From positions 62,001-126,000 of the forward strand of contig CAYWKU010000003.1 in NCBI GenBank assembly GCA_964459325.1: a stretch of DNA of 64,000 bases. Reading direction: 5' to 3'. Shown in pieces: positions 34,124-42,868 of the stretch (position 1 is the first letter of the stretch; each line of letters begins with the position of its first letter). The notes under the pieces were generated by a model that was not told the origin of the DNA, did no database searches, and worked only from the letters and a program-made list of their open reading frames with translations. The stretch comes from CAYWKU01 sp964459325 (GTDB lineage Bacteria > RBG-13-61-14 > CAYWKU01). Made by a program: the position numbers and the translations under genes.

Positions 34124-34152
34124 TTGCCATTGGCTTAATTTCCCTTTATAAT
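34124..34152 (+). promoter_or_regulatory. Sigma-70-type promoter of the propeller-OmpA gene
   Basis: TTGCCA (34124-34129) and TATAAT (34147-34152) with a 17-bp spacer, 40 bp before the start codon. The preceding 190 bp after the beta-helix gene contain no supported gene. Confidence 0.65.
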
Positions 34153-34192
34153 AGATGTTGATTCATTTTATGCACAAAAAGGGGAGGTTGAC

Positions 34193-36232
34193 ATGTTACC
34201 TATAAAGCGAACTTTTCTTACGGGGGTATTAACGGGGGTTATGCTCACTGCCCTGCTGTTTCTGGCATCGAATCCGGCGCTTGCGGCGGATTGGTCCGAC
34301 AGGGCGGTAAACATCGAGACACTCAACTCTCCCTATAGCGAGGTTGCTCCCATCATCAGCGCCGGCGGGAACACCCTTTACTTTACCTCAGACAGACCCG
34401 GCGGCAAGGGCGGCCAGGATTTCTGGGTCAGCCGTCGAATAGGAGGTGGATGGAGCGAGCCCGAAAACATCTCCGAGTTGAATACTTCCAAAAACGAAGG
34501 GCCGGACACCATAACCGCCGACGGAAGCACCATGTATTACACGGGCTGCAATCGTCGACCCGACGGCTCCGACAAATGCGACATCTACGTCGCCCGGAAG
34601 GGCCCGGACAGTAAATGGCAGCCCGGCGAAAACCTGGGCCCTCCCATCAATACCGACTACGAAGAAGCCAACGCCACCGTCAACCCCGATGGGAACAAGC
34701 TTTTATTCACCAGCGACAGGCCCGGCGGCAAGGGAAGCTACGACCTGTGGATAAGTCAACGCTCTCCCGACGGGAGTTGGTCGGAGCCGAAAAACCTCGG
34801 CTCTCCCATTAACACTTCAATGTGGGAAGGCGTGGCCTTCTGGCATTCCGACGGAGTCACCGTTTACTTTTCGAGCAATGGCCACGGAGGCTTCGGAAAC
34901 GCCGATATTTTCAAAACTCAGCTCCAGCCCGACGGCTCGTGGGCCGAGCCGATGAACATGGGCGGCCTGATTAACTCCCCTTACAACGATATATACTTCT
35001 CCGTCCCGGCGGCGGGCGACCTGGCTTACTTCAGCTCCAGCACCGACGAGGGTTTCGGCCGCGAGGACATATACGCCATTCCCAAACAGATTATATTCAA
35101 AAGCCGCGATTACGTGGTCGTCAGGGGCCGCGTCACGGACGCCGAGACGGGCGACCCGGTCGCCGCGATGCTGACGGTCACCGACGGCCCCGACGGAAAG
35201 CAGAACACGACTTCCAACCCCAAAACCGGCAACTATCACTTCCGCCTCAAAATCGGACACAAGTACACTATTTCCGCCAGCTCCCGGGGATACTTCGATT
35301 CATCGGAAAAGCTTGACCTCACCGTCGCCGACCCGTTCCATATCGTGGTCAAAAACATCAAGCTCCGACCCGTCGGGATGGTTGCGGAAGCCGCTCCGAA
35401 AGCCGAGGTGGAAGAAGAGACACTGCCGGGCGGCGCCGAGGAAATACTCGTCAAGGGCGGAAAGCTGGTGGTGCGGAATATCATGTTCGAGTTCGACAAG
35501 TATACCCTCCGGGATAAGGCGGTGCCGGTGCTCGAAAAAATGATAGAGTTCATGCAGGACAACCCCAAAGTGCGTATAAAAGTCGACGGGTACACCGACA
35601 GCATCGGCCCCACAAACTACAACCTCAGGTTGAGCATCAAACGCGCGAAAACGGTAAAGGATTATATGCTTATTCGGGGCATCGATAAAAACCGCGTCGT
35701 AACCGAAGGACACGGCGAAAAGAACCTCATCGCCGAAGACGACCCCAAGTGGGGAAACATCGAAAACCGGCGCGTGGAATTCAGCCTGGTCAGGGGCACT
35801 TACAGCCCTACCGACAATCCTAATACCAGCATGCGCGGAAAACAGCCCCCGGACAACGTAATCACCAAGGTGGCGGGCGGTGGCTCGACCATCGATATCC
35901 CCTCCGAGCTTACCATCAAACGAGCCAATATTGCCCGCGACGTGGTAAACAAGGAGCCGCGGGGCGTGGACACCGTGTTCTCCGTATCAGAAGTGGATAA
36001 GTTGTATTATTTCACCCGCGTGGACGGAACCAGCGAGGACATAACCATCAAACACCTTTGGTACCACGACGGAGAGGTGGTCAGCCGGGTTCCCCTGAAA
36101 ATAACAAGCCCCTTCTTCCGTACCTGGAGTTACGTCACTATTCAGCCCTCATGGACGGGACACATGCGGGTGGAAGCCGTAGGCCCGGACGGGAAGGTGT
36201 TGAACACCATAAGATTCACCCTGACCGAATAA
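34193..36232 (+). CDS. PD40 beta-propeller / carboxypeptidase-regulatory / OmpA / DUF2914 protein
   Basis: A 679-aa exported protein with a signal peptide ending NPALA. Residues about 35-300 are WD40-like (PD40) propeller blades (repeated YFTSDRPGGKGG-x-DFW, LLFTSDRPGGKGSYDLW, YFSSNGHGGFGNADIF). Next come a carboxypeptidase-regulatory-like beta sandwich (VVRGRVTDAETGDPV) and an OmpA peptidoglycan-binding domain. The OmpA motifs are FEFDKYTLRDKAVPVLEKM, VDGYTDSIG, NLRLSIKRAKTVKDYM and NRRVEF. A C-terminal DUF2914-like domain follows (HLWYHDGEVVSRVPL and FRTWSYVTI). It probably anchors to the cell wall from the outer membrane. A GGGGAGG Shine-Dalgarno precedes it. A lipoprotein at 50382 shares the first half. 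Confidence 0.85.
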   Translation: MLPIKRTFLTGVLTGVMLTALLFLASNPALAADWSDRAVNIETLNSPYSEVAPIISAGGNTLYFTSDRPGGKGGQDFWVSRRIGGGWSEPENISELNTSKNEGPDTITADGSTMYYTGCNRRPDGSDKCDIYVARKGPDSKWQPGENLGPPINTDYEEANATVNPDGNKLLFTSDRPGGKGSYDLWISQRSPDGSWSEPKNLGSPINTSMWEGVAFWHSDGVTVYFSSNGHGGFGNADIFKTQLQPDGSWAEPMNMGGLINSPYNDIYFSVPAAGDLAYFSSSTDEGFGREDIYAIPKQIIFKSRDYVVVRGRVTDAETGDPVAAMLTVTDGPDGKQNTTSNPKTGNYHFRLKIGHKYTISASSRGYFDSSEKLDLTVADPFHIVVKNIKLRPVGMVAEAAPKAEVEEETLPGGAEEILVKGGKLVVRNIMFEFDKYTLRDKAVPVLEKMIEFMQDNPKVRIKVDGYTDSIGPTNYNLRLSIKRAKTVKDYMLIRGIDKNRVVTEGHGEKNLIAEDDPKWGNIENRRVEFSLVRGTYSPTDNPNTSMRGKQPPDNVITKVAGGGSTIDIPSELTIKRANIARDVVNKEPRGVDTVFSVSEVDKLYYFTRVDGTSEDITIKHLWYHDGEVVSRVPLKITSPFFRTWSYVTIQPSWTGHMRVEAVGPDGKVLNTIRFTLTE

Positions 36233-36259
36233 CGAATTCCACAAAAAGTGTAATGACAT

Positions 36260-36279
36260 GGGGCGCATAGAAGCGCCCC
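36260..36279 (+). terminator. Terminator after the OmpA-family gene
   Basis: GGGGCGC-ATAGAA-GCGCCCC followed by TTATTATTAATT, 27 bp past the stop at 36232. Its presence argues against starting the next gene at 36258. Confidence 0.7.
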
Positions 36280-36305
36280 TTATTATTAATTACCGGGCGA
36301 AAAAC

Positions 36306-36545
36306 ATGAGTATAAAGGATTACCTCGAAAAAAGAGTCGGCAACCGGCTGGGTATAGTCCGAAACGGATTTCCCAAGGAAACGGCGCATGCGGGCATACT
36401 TGTCCGGGTAGAATCGGAAATGGCCGTAATAAAAGACGAAAAAGGCTCCGAATGGGCGATACCCCTGGATAAAATCCTCCTGGTTGGTCCTGAAAACCTG
36501 GCAAGCGACGAGCGGCCCGCAGGATTCCGGGGCGGGGAGGAATAG
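36306..36545 (+). CDS. Small hypothetical protein before PilZ
   Basis: A 79-aa soluble protein started at the ATG at 36306, after the terminator hairpin. The sequence (YLEKRVGNRLGIVRNGFP, then HAGILVRVESEMAVIKDEKGSEWAIPLDKI) suggests a small beta-rich domain. I do not recognise a family. Its stop abuts the TTG start of the PilZ gene, so the two are translationally coupled and probably act together. Confidence 0.55.
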   Translation: MSIKDYLEKRVGNRLGIVRNGFPKETAHAGILVRVESEMAVIKDEKGSEWAIPLDKILLVGPENLASDERPAGFRGGEE

Positions 36546-36902
36546 TTGAGCGATTCCAGGTTCAGAAAGCACCTGAGGGTGCCGATACCACTGGTGGTGG
36601 AGGTCAAGTTCGAGGGGGAGCCGGACTTTATGCCTTATTTACTTACCGACATCTCGTGGGGAGGAGTCTACCTAAGGATGGAGAACCCCAAGCCCATCGG
36701 AACCTCCGCCGTGATGCTGCTGCCGAGCAGGGAGGGTGGCGGTTGCCGGGAGCTCGAGGGGAAAGTTGTCACTCAAAACAAACTGGTGGAAGGAAGAACT
36801 CTCCCCGGCGTGGGGCTGGCCTTCGAGCACATGGACGAAAACATCAAAAGCCTGATACAACAGCTTGTGGAGAGAACTCTTAGCCCCCAGGTTCAAAAAT
36901 AA
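36546..36902 (+). CDS. PilZ-domain protein (cyclic-di-GMP receptor)
   Basis: A 118-aa single-domain PilZ protein. It contains the arginine-rich N-terminal motif (RFRKHLRVPI) and DISWGGVYL, which fits the (D/N)-x-S-x-x-G binding motif, so c-di-GMP binding should be intact. It starts with TTG (GGGGAGG Shine-Dalgarno) immediately after the preceding stop. It lies 50 bp upstream of mnmA. Its target (motility, surface polysaccharide or adhesion) is unknown. Confidence 0.85.
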   Translation: MSDSRFRKHLRVPIPLVVEVKFEGEPDFMPYLLTDISWGGVYLRMENPKPIGTSAVMLLPSREGGGCRELEGKVVTQNKLVEGRTLPGVGLAFEHMDENIKSLIQQLVERTLSPQVQK

Positions 36903-36952
36903 GCTCCCAATCCCGATATAAAATTCCATTTTTAAACGGTTATCAAGCATCG

Positions 36953-38020
36953 ATGAGCAAGCCCCGAATAATGGTCGCCATGAGCGGAGGTGTGGACAGC
37001 TCGACAGCCGCAGCTCTGCTCAAGAAAGAGGGCTACGACATAATCGGAGTCAGGATGCTCGTCGCGGAAGACATTCCTTTTGAAGAAGCGGAAAACCTCG
37101 CCGATGTCCGCGACGCCCGCTCCGTGGCCCGAAAGATGGGGTTTCCCTTCCAAGTGATTGATTTACGGGAACTTTTTCCACAAAAGGTGATTCTGCCGTT
37201 CGCCAACGAATACGCCCGGGGTAGAACCCCCAATCCCTGCGTCATGTGCAACAGAAAAGTAAAATTCGGCCTTCTGGCGGAAAAAGCGAAAGAGCTGGGG
37301 GCCGGGCTTATAGGTACCGGCCATCACGCCCGAATCGTCACCCGCCACGGCAGGAAAATGATAGCAAGAGGGAGGGACCCGTCGAGGGACCAGAGTTACT
37401 TCCTGTTCACCCTTACCCACGAAGACCTCGTACACGCACGTTTTCCGGTGGGTGAGTATACCAAGAGCGAAGTAAGAAAAATGGCTTCTCAGATGGGGCT
37501 GGAGGTTTCCGACAAGGCTGAAAGCCGGGAGGTCTGCTTCGTGCCCGACGACAACTACTCGGCAATCGTCGAAAAATACGCCGATTCGCTACCCCCGCCC
37601 GGGGAAATCGTCCTGAGCAACGGTAAGGTGGTGGGCGGGCATAAAGGTATACATAACTTCACCGTGGGCCAGCGACGAGGCTTGAACGTGGCCATGGGCG
37701 AGCCGGTGTATGTGCTGGAATTGGACCCGAATACCAATCGTATAATCGTCGGCCCCGCCTCCGAATGCCGCTCCGAAGGGCTGGTGGCGACGAGCGTGGT
37801 ATGGAATTATTATAATCCACCGATGGAAGGGCAAAAGGTTAAGGTCGGGATACGGTATAGAAATCCACCGATTGAGGCTCAACTTTATCCCAGGGGGGAG
37901 TACAAAATCAAGGCCATTTTTACAGAAGAGGCCGGGCTGGTTACCCCCGGACAGGCGGCCGTATTCTACGAAGATGAAGTTGTGTTGGGAGGAGGCTGGA
38001 TAGAGGAAAGTTTGCGTTGA
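36953..38020 (+). CDS. mnmA: tRNA-specific 2-thiouridylase MnmA
   Basis: A 355-aa enzyme that thiolates U34 of tRNA(Lys/Glu/Gln). The PP-loop AMSGGVDSSTAA is at the N-terminus. The first catalytic cysteine is in NPCVMCNRKVKF, the second in SREVCFVPDDNY, and GTGHHAR is conserved. The C-terminal beta-barrel domains are complete. Its stop codon overlaps the TTG start of mtaB. Confidence 0.96.
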   Translation: MSKPRIMVAMSGGVDSSTAAALLKKEGYDIIGVRMLVAEDIPFEEAENLADVRDARSVARKMGFPFQVIDLRELFPQKVILPFANEYARGRTPNPCVMCNRKVKFGLLAEKAKELGAGLIGTGHHARIVTRHGRKMIARGRDPSRDQSYFLFTLTHEDLVHARFPVGEYTKSEVRKMASQMGLEVSDKAESREVCFVPDDNYSAIVEKYADSLPPPGEIVLSNGKVVGGHKGIHNFTVGQRRGLNVAMGEPVYVLELDPNTNRIIVGPASECRSEGLVATSVVWNYYNPPMEGQKVKVGIRYRNPPIEAQLYPRGEYKIKAIFTEEAGLVTPGQAAVFYEDEVVLGGGWIEESLR

Positions 38021-39324
38021 AGTATTACATGAGCACATTCGGCTGCCGCTCCAATCGATGCGACGCGGAATGGATTTCCTGCTCGCTACGGGAGCGAGGG
38101 TGGATCCCGGTCAATAGTCCGCGGGAGTCCGAGCTGATAATAATTAATACCTGCGCCGTGACTCACGAAGCCGCCCGGGAAGCCAGACAGGCCGTGCGTA
38201 GAGCGCGAAAGAAAAATCCCCACGGAATAGTAGTGGCTTGCGGCTGTGCGGTACAGGCCGACCCCGTGGCCTTCCTGTCCATGCCCGAAGTCGATTACAC
38301 GGCAGACATGGCCGCCAGAAGCGAGCTCCCGAAAGTGGCCTCCAGACTCGAGCACCGAACATCACCGCAACCCATCAAGGAGGTCAGCGGCAACTTTAAC
38401 CCCTTCCCTCTCCCAAGTGAGTCCGCCACCACAGAACAGGGCCGTGCAAGGGCGGTGCTGAAGATTCAGGAGGGTTGCAACAACGAATGCTCTTACTGCA
38501 TAGTCACCAAAATCAGGGGCCCTTCCAGAAGCCTGCCAACCCCGCAAATAGTTGAGCAGCTTGAAAAAATGGGAAATGTCGGCCACGGTGAAGTGGTGCT
38601 CACCGGCATCCATCTCGGATTCTGGGGCCGGGACCTTTTGCCTCCCCGCACCCTGGAAGACCTGTTGAAAATTATCCTCAAACACAAACCCGTAAACCGT
38701 ATCCGTTTATCGAGCATAGACCCCACCGAAGTTTCTTCCGAGCTGATGGACATGCTTGCAAAAGACAATATCCTGTGCCCTCACCTTCACCTGCCGCTTC
38801 AATCCGGCAGCAATGATATTCTCAATGCAATGGAGCGCAACTACACTTTGAGGGAGGCGACTGTAAGAATCCGGCTGTTGAGACAAGCTGTCCCCGACAT
38901 GGCCATCGGGCTGGACATCATAGTCGGGTTCCCCGGGGAAACAGAGGAAAAGTTCCGTGAGACCCTGGACACCCTTAATGAGCTGCCCTTTGACTACCTC
39001 CACGTTTTCCCCTTCTCCCCCCGCCCCGGCACAAAAGCCGCCGACATGGAGGGAACGGCGCCGAAAAAGATAATCAGGGAGAGAGGCCATATTCTGAGAG
39101 ATTTGAGCGCGCGGCGCAGGACGAATTTTTGGAAAGGTCAACTGGGTACCGTTAGAAATACCCTCATCGAATCACCCCGGCAGAACGGGACGGGTTGGAG
39201 AGGGCGCACCGATAACTACATACCCGTAATAATCGGCCGCGGCGCCTACCAGGAGGGGGATATTCTCCCCGTAATGCTGGTGGAGGCGGAGGAAAGAAGA
39301 GTTCTGGGAGAGGTTGGCTTGTGA
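38017..39324 (+). CDS. mtaB: tRNA threonylcarbamoyladenosine methylthiotransferase MtaB
   Basis: A 435-aa radical-SAM methylthiotransferase that converts t6A37 to ms2t6A37 in tRNA. The N-terminal UPF0004 domain has the cluster cysteines (TFGCRSN, NTCAVTHEA, ACGCAVQ), and the radical SAM motif is CNNECSYCIV. The usual C-terminal TRAM region is short. The start is the TTG overlapping the mnmA stop (TTGA); an ATG at 38029 is an alternative. Confidence 0.93.
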   Translation: MKYYMSTFGCRSNRCDAEWISCSLRERGWIPVNSPRESELIIINTCAVTHEAAREARQAVRRARKKNPHGIVVACGCAVQADPVAFLSMPEVDYTADMAARSELPKVASRLEHRTSPQPIKEVSGNFNPFPLPSESATTEQGRARAVLKIQEGCNNECSYCIVTKIRGPSRSLPTPQIVEQLEKMGNVGHGEVVLTGIHLGFWGRDLLPPRTLEDLLKIILKHKPVNRIRLSSIDPTEVSSELMDMLAKDNILCPHLHLPLQSGSNDILNAMERNYTLREATVRIRLLRQAVPDMAIGLDIIVGFPGETEEKFRETLDTLNELPFDYLHVFPFSPRPGTKAADMEGTAPKKIIRERGHILRDLSARRRTNFWKGQLGTVRNTLIESPRQNGTGWRGRTDNYIPVIIGRGAYQEGDILPVMLVEAEERRVLGEVGL

Positions 39325-40058
39325 GCGCAGACGAACAAGGTTTGGAAAAAGAGACCGAAAAATATCTCGAGGACTTTGAAAAAGCACTTCAGTACGAGTT
39401 TCATGACAGGAATCTGCTGGTGGAAGCCCTTACCCATCCGTCTTTTGTGCACGAAGGAGAGGAAAAAAGCGCCACTCATTACGAAAGGCTCGAGTTCCTT
39501 GGGGACGCCGTATTGGAGCTGGCCACCAGCACGATGCTCTACAACATGAGGCCGAACGATGGCGAGGGAGACTTGACCCGCGCCCGGGCCGACCTGGTAA
39601 ATCAGAGAAGCTTGTCGGCCATAGCTTCCGAGCTCAAAGTGGACCAGGCCCTGAGGTTGGGAGCCGGAGAAAGGAAAAGCGGCGGCGCTCAAAAACCCTC
39701 CATCCTCTCTTCGGCCCTGGAAGCGATTATAGGAGCTGTTTACCTGGACAGCGGATGGGATAAGGCCGGGATGCTGGTGGAAAGGTTGTTAAGACCTATC
39801 GCCGAAACTCAACCGGTGGGACTGAAAGACCCGAGAAGCGTGTTGCAGGAATGGACGCAGTCCCATAACGGCCAACCTCCCGAGTACAGGTACGTATCCG
39901 ACCACGGGCCACCTCATAGGAAAGTCTTCAAAGTCGAGCTTAGAATAGGGGGGGAGTTGGTATCCAGCGGAGAAGGGATGAATAAAAAGGAAGCTTGCCG
40001 CAAGGCGGCTACCAACGCCTTGAAAAAACTGATGTCCGAGGGTTATAATTTCAATTGA
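39321..40058 (+). CDS. rnc: Ribonuclease III
   Basis: A 245-aa double-strand-specific endoribonuclease that processes rRNA and structured mRNA. The signature ERLEFLGDAVLEL is intact, with the later Asp/Glu pair (ALEAIIGAVYLDSG). A C-terminal dsRNA-binding domain ends with GMNKKEACRKAATNAL. It begins at a GTG that overlaps the mtaB stop (GTGA), making mnmA-mtaB-rnc a tightly coupled operon. Confidence 0.96.
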   Translation: MSADEQGLEKETEKYLEDFEKALQYEFHDRNLLVEALTHPSFVHEGEEKSATHYERLEFLGDAVLELATSTMLYNMRPNDGEGDLTRARADLVNQRSLSAIASELKVDQALRLGAGERKSGGAQKPSILSSALEAIIGAVYLDSGWDKAGMLVERLLRPIAETQPVGLKDPRSVLQEWTQSHNGQPPEYRYVSDHGPPHRKVFKVELRIGGELVSSGEGMNKKEACRKAATNALKKLMSEGYNFN

Positions 40059-40103
40059 TAAAATCGCGGTTTAAATTCCTAAACGGAAGCAAGGAGAGTT
40101 AAC

Positions 40104-40382
40104 ATGAAACTTAACGGGCATGCGCTTGGAATTTCAATGGGAATCACGTGGGGAGCTTCGCTGCTTATAGCCACCATACTGCTCATTATCAAAGCGAAGC
40201 TGGGAGTCCACTACGAACCCAGCGTGGGCATCGGCCCTACCCTGGGCAAAATCGGACAGTTTTACATGGGGTACTCCGTTACCTTCCTGGGTTCCATTAT
40301 CGGATTCATCTACGGATTCGTACATGCTTACATAACCGCCAGGATTATTGTAGGCATCTACAACAAACTGGTCAAAGAGTAA
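40104..40382 (+). CDS. Small membrane protein of the 'bacteriophage holin' annotation family
   Basis: A 92-aa protein with two hydrophobic segments (SMGITWGASLLIATILLII and SVTFLGSIIGFIYGFVHAYI). It begins MKLNGHALGISMGITWG, a pattern shared with small chromosomal proteins often labelled bacteriophage holin family, although no phage genes are nearby. An AAGGAG Shine-Dalgarno precedes the ATG. A housekeeping membrane role is more likely than lysis. The receiver gene follows after 38 bp. Confidence 0.6.
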   Translation: MKLNGHALGISMGITWGASLLIATILLIIKAKLGVHYEPSVGIGPTLGKIGQFYMGYSVTFLGSIIGFIYGFVHAYITARIIVGIYNKLVKE

Positions 40383-40420
40383 AGAAAACAGCTCCCGAAC
40401 CTGACCATGCCGGCGCAAGC

Positions 40421-40792
40421 ATGAGCTTGAGGGTTCTCGTTGTCGACCCCGACGAGGCGCTCCTCGATTCCGTCACCCGCGCCCTGGTTCGGGCGGGATA
40501 TGAGCCGGTGCGGGCGCATGACGGCCTCGAGGCCCTCATGACAATCAAAAAACTCCGGCCCCACCTGGTCATAGCCGAATTCGCACTCCCCAAACTCGAA
40601 GGCAGCGACCTGGTGAGGGCCTTGAGGGCACGCCCGGATACCACCGACATACCGGTGATATTCTGCAGTGAAAATACCGACCCCGAAATATTGAACGAAG
40701 CCAAAAGCCTTGGCGCAAAAAAATTTCTCGCCAAACCATTCGACATCAATCTCCTAATAAGGGCGGTAAATCGCCATTTAAAGGATACGTGA
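40421..40792 (+). CDS. Stand-alone receiver domain with Glu at the phosphorylation site
   Basis: A 123-aa single receiver domain started at the ATG at 40421. The acidic pocket (VVDPDE), Ser83 and the conserved Lys105 (FLAKPFD) are present. The phospho-acceptor aspartate is replaced by Glu53 in HLVIAEFALPKLEG. Asp-to-Glu changes can mimic the phosphorylated state, so the protein may be constitutively active or bound by a partner. It is preceded by the small membrane protein and has no cognate kinase nearby. Confidence 0.85.
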   Translation: MSLRVLVVDPDEALLDSVTRALVRAGYEPVRAHDGLEALMTIKKLRPHLVIAEFALPKLEGSDLVRALRARPDTTDIPVIFCSENTDPEILNEAKSLGAKKFLAKPFDINLLIRAVNRHLKDT

Positions 40793-40820
40793 GCCATCGC
40801 GCCTCCACAAAATAACGGAG

Positions 40821-40840
40821 GACGGACATTCGTGTCCGTC
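40821..40840. repeat. 20-bp hairpin (family D)
   Basis: GACGGACA-TTCG-TGTCCGTC, perfect 8-bp arms, between the receiver gene and the MFS gene. Confidence 0.55.
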
Positions 40841-40923
40841 TCGGACCCAAGACCCCCCGTATGGCCAAAAACCTGATTTGATATAACCTTCTTGATTATT
40901 CCGTATCCGCAAAAGACTGACGA

Positions 40924-42216
40924 ATGAACGAAGACCCTCAACAACCCGCACAAACCGCCCCGGAAGAAGAGGCTGCCCGGAAAATCCTGACCCGGCTGAA
41001 ATCTCCCCGCCGGGTTTTCTGGATACTCTTCATATCGGCCTTCTGCTCCATGCTCGGGGTGGGCATTATAGTCCCCTTCCTGCCGCAGTACACCAAGCAC
41101 GTGGGGGCTGAAACCCTTTTCTCGGTGGGACTTATCTTCGCCTTCATGAACCTCTCCCGGCTGATTTTTCTGCCCATCATGAGAAGGGAAGCCGAGGAGG
41201 GCAGGCGCAGCAAGAAAATCATCCTCATGGAAGGCCTGGCCTTCTATATGTTCCTGAGCCTGAGCTACATCTGGTCGGACAATATCTATACCTTGGGCGT
41301 GGTGCGGTTTTTCAACGGCTTCGCCGCCGCCATGGTCATCCCCATCTCCCTGGCGCTGGTGGGCGAACTTACTCCGCTCCTCGGAGAAGGCCGCGAAATG
41401 GGGGATTTCCAGTTCGCCGTGATGGCCGGCTTCGGTCTCGGCCCCCTTCTGGGAGGAGTAATAGACGACCTCATTGGCTACGCGGCAGCTTTCGGGGTCA
41501 TGGGATTGCTTAACTTCGCAGCGCTCATACTGGTGGCGCTGAAGCTACCGGCTACCGAGGGCAGACCCGCCATCACCCCCGACCGGGAACAAAAAGGAAA
41601 GCAAAAGCCGAATGTCTACATCAAGGCGCTGGGGTCCCGGGTGGTGTTCGGAGTGATGCTTTTCCGGGTGATAAACTCGATAGGCCGGGGCGCCAGCTTC
41701 ACCTTCATACCCATAATCGCCCGGAATCCCGATGGACTATATTTGAGCAACACCGAAATCGGCCTGACCATCACCTGCCTGGCGCTGGTGGTGGGCATTT
41801 TAAGCACCGTCTTCGGGCGGCTTGCGGACAAAGTAAGCCGGGTGAAGCTGATAGTGATAGGCAGCATCGGCTTCACCGTGGCCATAACAGTCATGCCGCT
41901 TTGCCGCAACTTCGTCGAGCTTTTATCTGCTGCAATCCTGTCCGGGATACTCGGCGCCATGGCAATCCCCGCCAGCGCGGCCATGAGCGTGGTGGAAGGC
42001 AGGAAGTTCGGCATGGTCACCATCATGACCATGTTTCAGATGAGCATGAGCTTCGGGCTTTTCATAGGCCCGCCGCTGGGAGGGCTGGTGGGGGATTTTA
42101 TCGGCATGGAGGGAGCCTTCTACTTCGCAGGAGTCATCAACGTGGTGGGCACGATTATATTCTGGCTTCTCCTGCGCAAAAGCGAAGCAAACCTGCCCGT
42201 GGGAAAGACCGCGTAA
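40924..42216 (+). CDS. Major facilitator superfamily transporter
   Basis: A 430-aa inner-membrane protein with about twelve hydrophobic segments, a basic N-terminal cytoplasmic stretch, and the central charged loop expected between the two six-helix halves (residues about 208-225, ending KQKPNVY). GVGIIVPFLPQY and RFFNGFAAAMVIPISLALVGEL fit MFS helices 1 and 4. The FGRLADKVSR loop matches motif A. Substrate unknown; drug or sugar efflux types look closest. The last 36 bp of the gene region are duplicated at 42382-42417. Confidence 0.85.
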   Translation: MNEDPQQPAQTAPEEEAARKILTRLKSPRRVFWILFISAFCSMLGVGIIVPFLPQYTKHVGAETLFSVGLIFAFMNLSRLIFLPIMRREAEEGRRSKKIILMEGLAFYMFLSLSYIWSDNIYTLGVVRFFNGFAAAMVIPISLALVGELTPLLGEGREMGDFQFAVMAGFGLGPLLGGVIDDLIGYAAAFGVMGLLNFAALILVALKLPATEGRPAITPDREQKGKQKPNVYIKALGSRVVFGVMLFRVINSIGRGASFTFIPIIARNPDGLYLSNTEIGLTITCLALVVGILSTVFGRLADKVSRVKLIVIGSIGFTVAITVMPLCRNFVELLSAAILSGILGAMAIPASAAMSVVEGRKFGMVTIMTMFQMSMSFGLFIGPPLGGLVGDFIGMEGAFYFAGVINVVGTIIFWLLLRKSEANLPVGKTA

Positions 42217-42417
42217 CTTGTCGGTCTGACGGGTGGGTGGCCCGGACGCTACTGCGTCCGGGTTGCGTAAGCAACAAGAAACATCGCCCTGAAACTTCGG
42301 AATTGTAACTCCCGTTTCTTCAGACGAAAGTTTCTTGTCCCCTTGCGGGGACCCGGACGTATAACGTCCGGGCCATCCCGTGAAGCCAACCTGCCCGTGG
42401 GAAAGACCGCGTAACTT
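42184..42417. repeat. 36-bp direct repeat of the MFS gene 3' end
   Basis: 42184-42219 (end of the MFS gene plus three bases) recurs at 42382-42417 with one mismatch. The 162 bp between them hold family C copy 1. The second copy is outside any gene. Confidence 0.7.
42235..42379. repeat. Repeat family C, copy 1 (multi-hairpin element)
   Basis: Ends GGGTGGCCCGGACG and CGTCCGGGCCATCCC. Inside are small hairpins: CGGACG/CGTCCG at both ends, GTTGC-GTAA-GCAAC, and GTCCCC-TTGC-GGGGAC. Reversed, its order of hairpins matches copy 2 at 42869-42976. Confidence 0.6.
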
Positions 42418-42452
42418 ATTGGTTGACGGACAATTAAGTCCATCTTCCCTTT

Positions 42453-42509
42453 GACGGACAGGAATGTCCGTCCTCCGTTTCGTTAGGAGGCCGGGCATTC
42501 CTGCCCGGC
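42453..42509. repeat. Paired 20-bp hairpins (family D composite)
   Basis: GACGGACA-GGAA-TGTCCGTC (42453-42472) and GCCGGGCA-TTCC-TGCCCGGC (42490-42509), separated by 17 bp. The same pair in reverse orientation is at 52386-52444. A partial further GGCATTCCTGCCCGAC follows at 42512. Confidence 0.6.
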
Positions 42510-42609
42510 GCGGCATTCCTGCCCGACGCCACCGATAGCCCACACAACTTGCTTGTGTGGGTGCTCGAAGAGCACGGGAAACAATTTCTCCAGCGCCTTC
42601 GGCGCCGGG

Positions 42610-42868
42610 CTACTTCCGCCCGGTGTTCCTGTTGTCGTGGCGGAATTTGGGCCAGGGCGTGTTCGCCAGTCCCCCGCCGTTGCCGTGGATGGCGTAAAGG
42701 TTATTGTCCACAGACCCCACGTATACCGTCCCGTCGGAGGCTATCGCGGGCGAGGAATACACATAATCCCCCGTTGTGTAGGACCACTTGAGCGTCCCGT
42801 CGGGGTTGATGGCGTAAAGGTTGTTGTCATCAGACCCCACGTACACCGTCCCGTCGGAACCGAGCGCT
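42610..42868 (-). pseudogene. Fragment of a PQQ-repeat beta-propeller gene, truncated by a family C element
   Basis: The minus strand encodes two consecutive PQQ-type blades (TVYVGSDDNNLYAINPDGT and TVYVGSVDNNLYAIHGNGG) and a normal C-terminal end WPKFRHDNRNTGRK. Read upstream, the frame continues with another blade start (ALGSDG) and then stops matching exactly where family C copy 2 begins at 42869. No N-terminal part lies on the other side of the element. It is a 3' remnant of a BamB-like or alcohol-dehydrogenase-like propeller gene. Confidence 0.75.

Noticed and set aside
33931..34161. 76-codon open frame before the OmpA-family gene
   Set aside because: It begins directly after the previous stop, overlaps the promoter and has no coding signature.
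40104..40382. Prophage remnant suggested by the holin-like protein
   Set aside because: No other phage genes, attachment sites or integrase nearby; the family is often chromosomal.
42449..42520. CRISPR array suggested by the short repeats near 42.5 kb
   Set aside because: Repeats are perfect hairpins in opposite orientations with irregular spacing and no spacers or cas genes.
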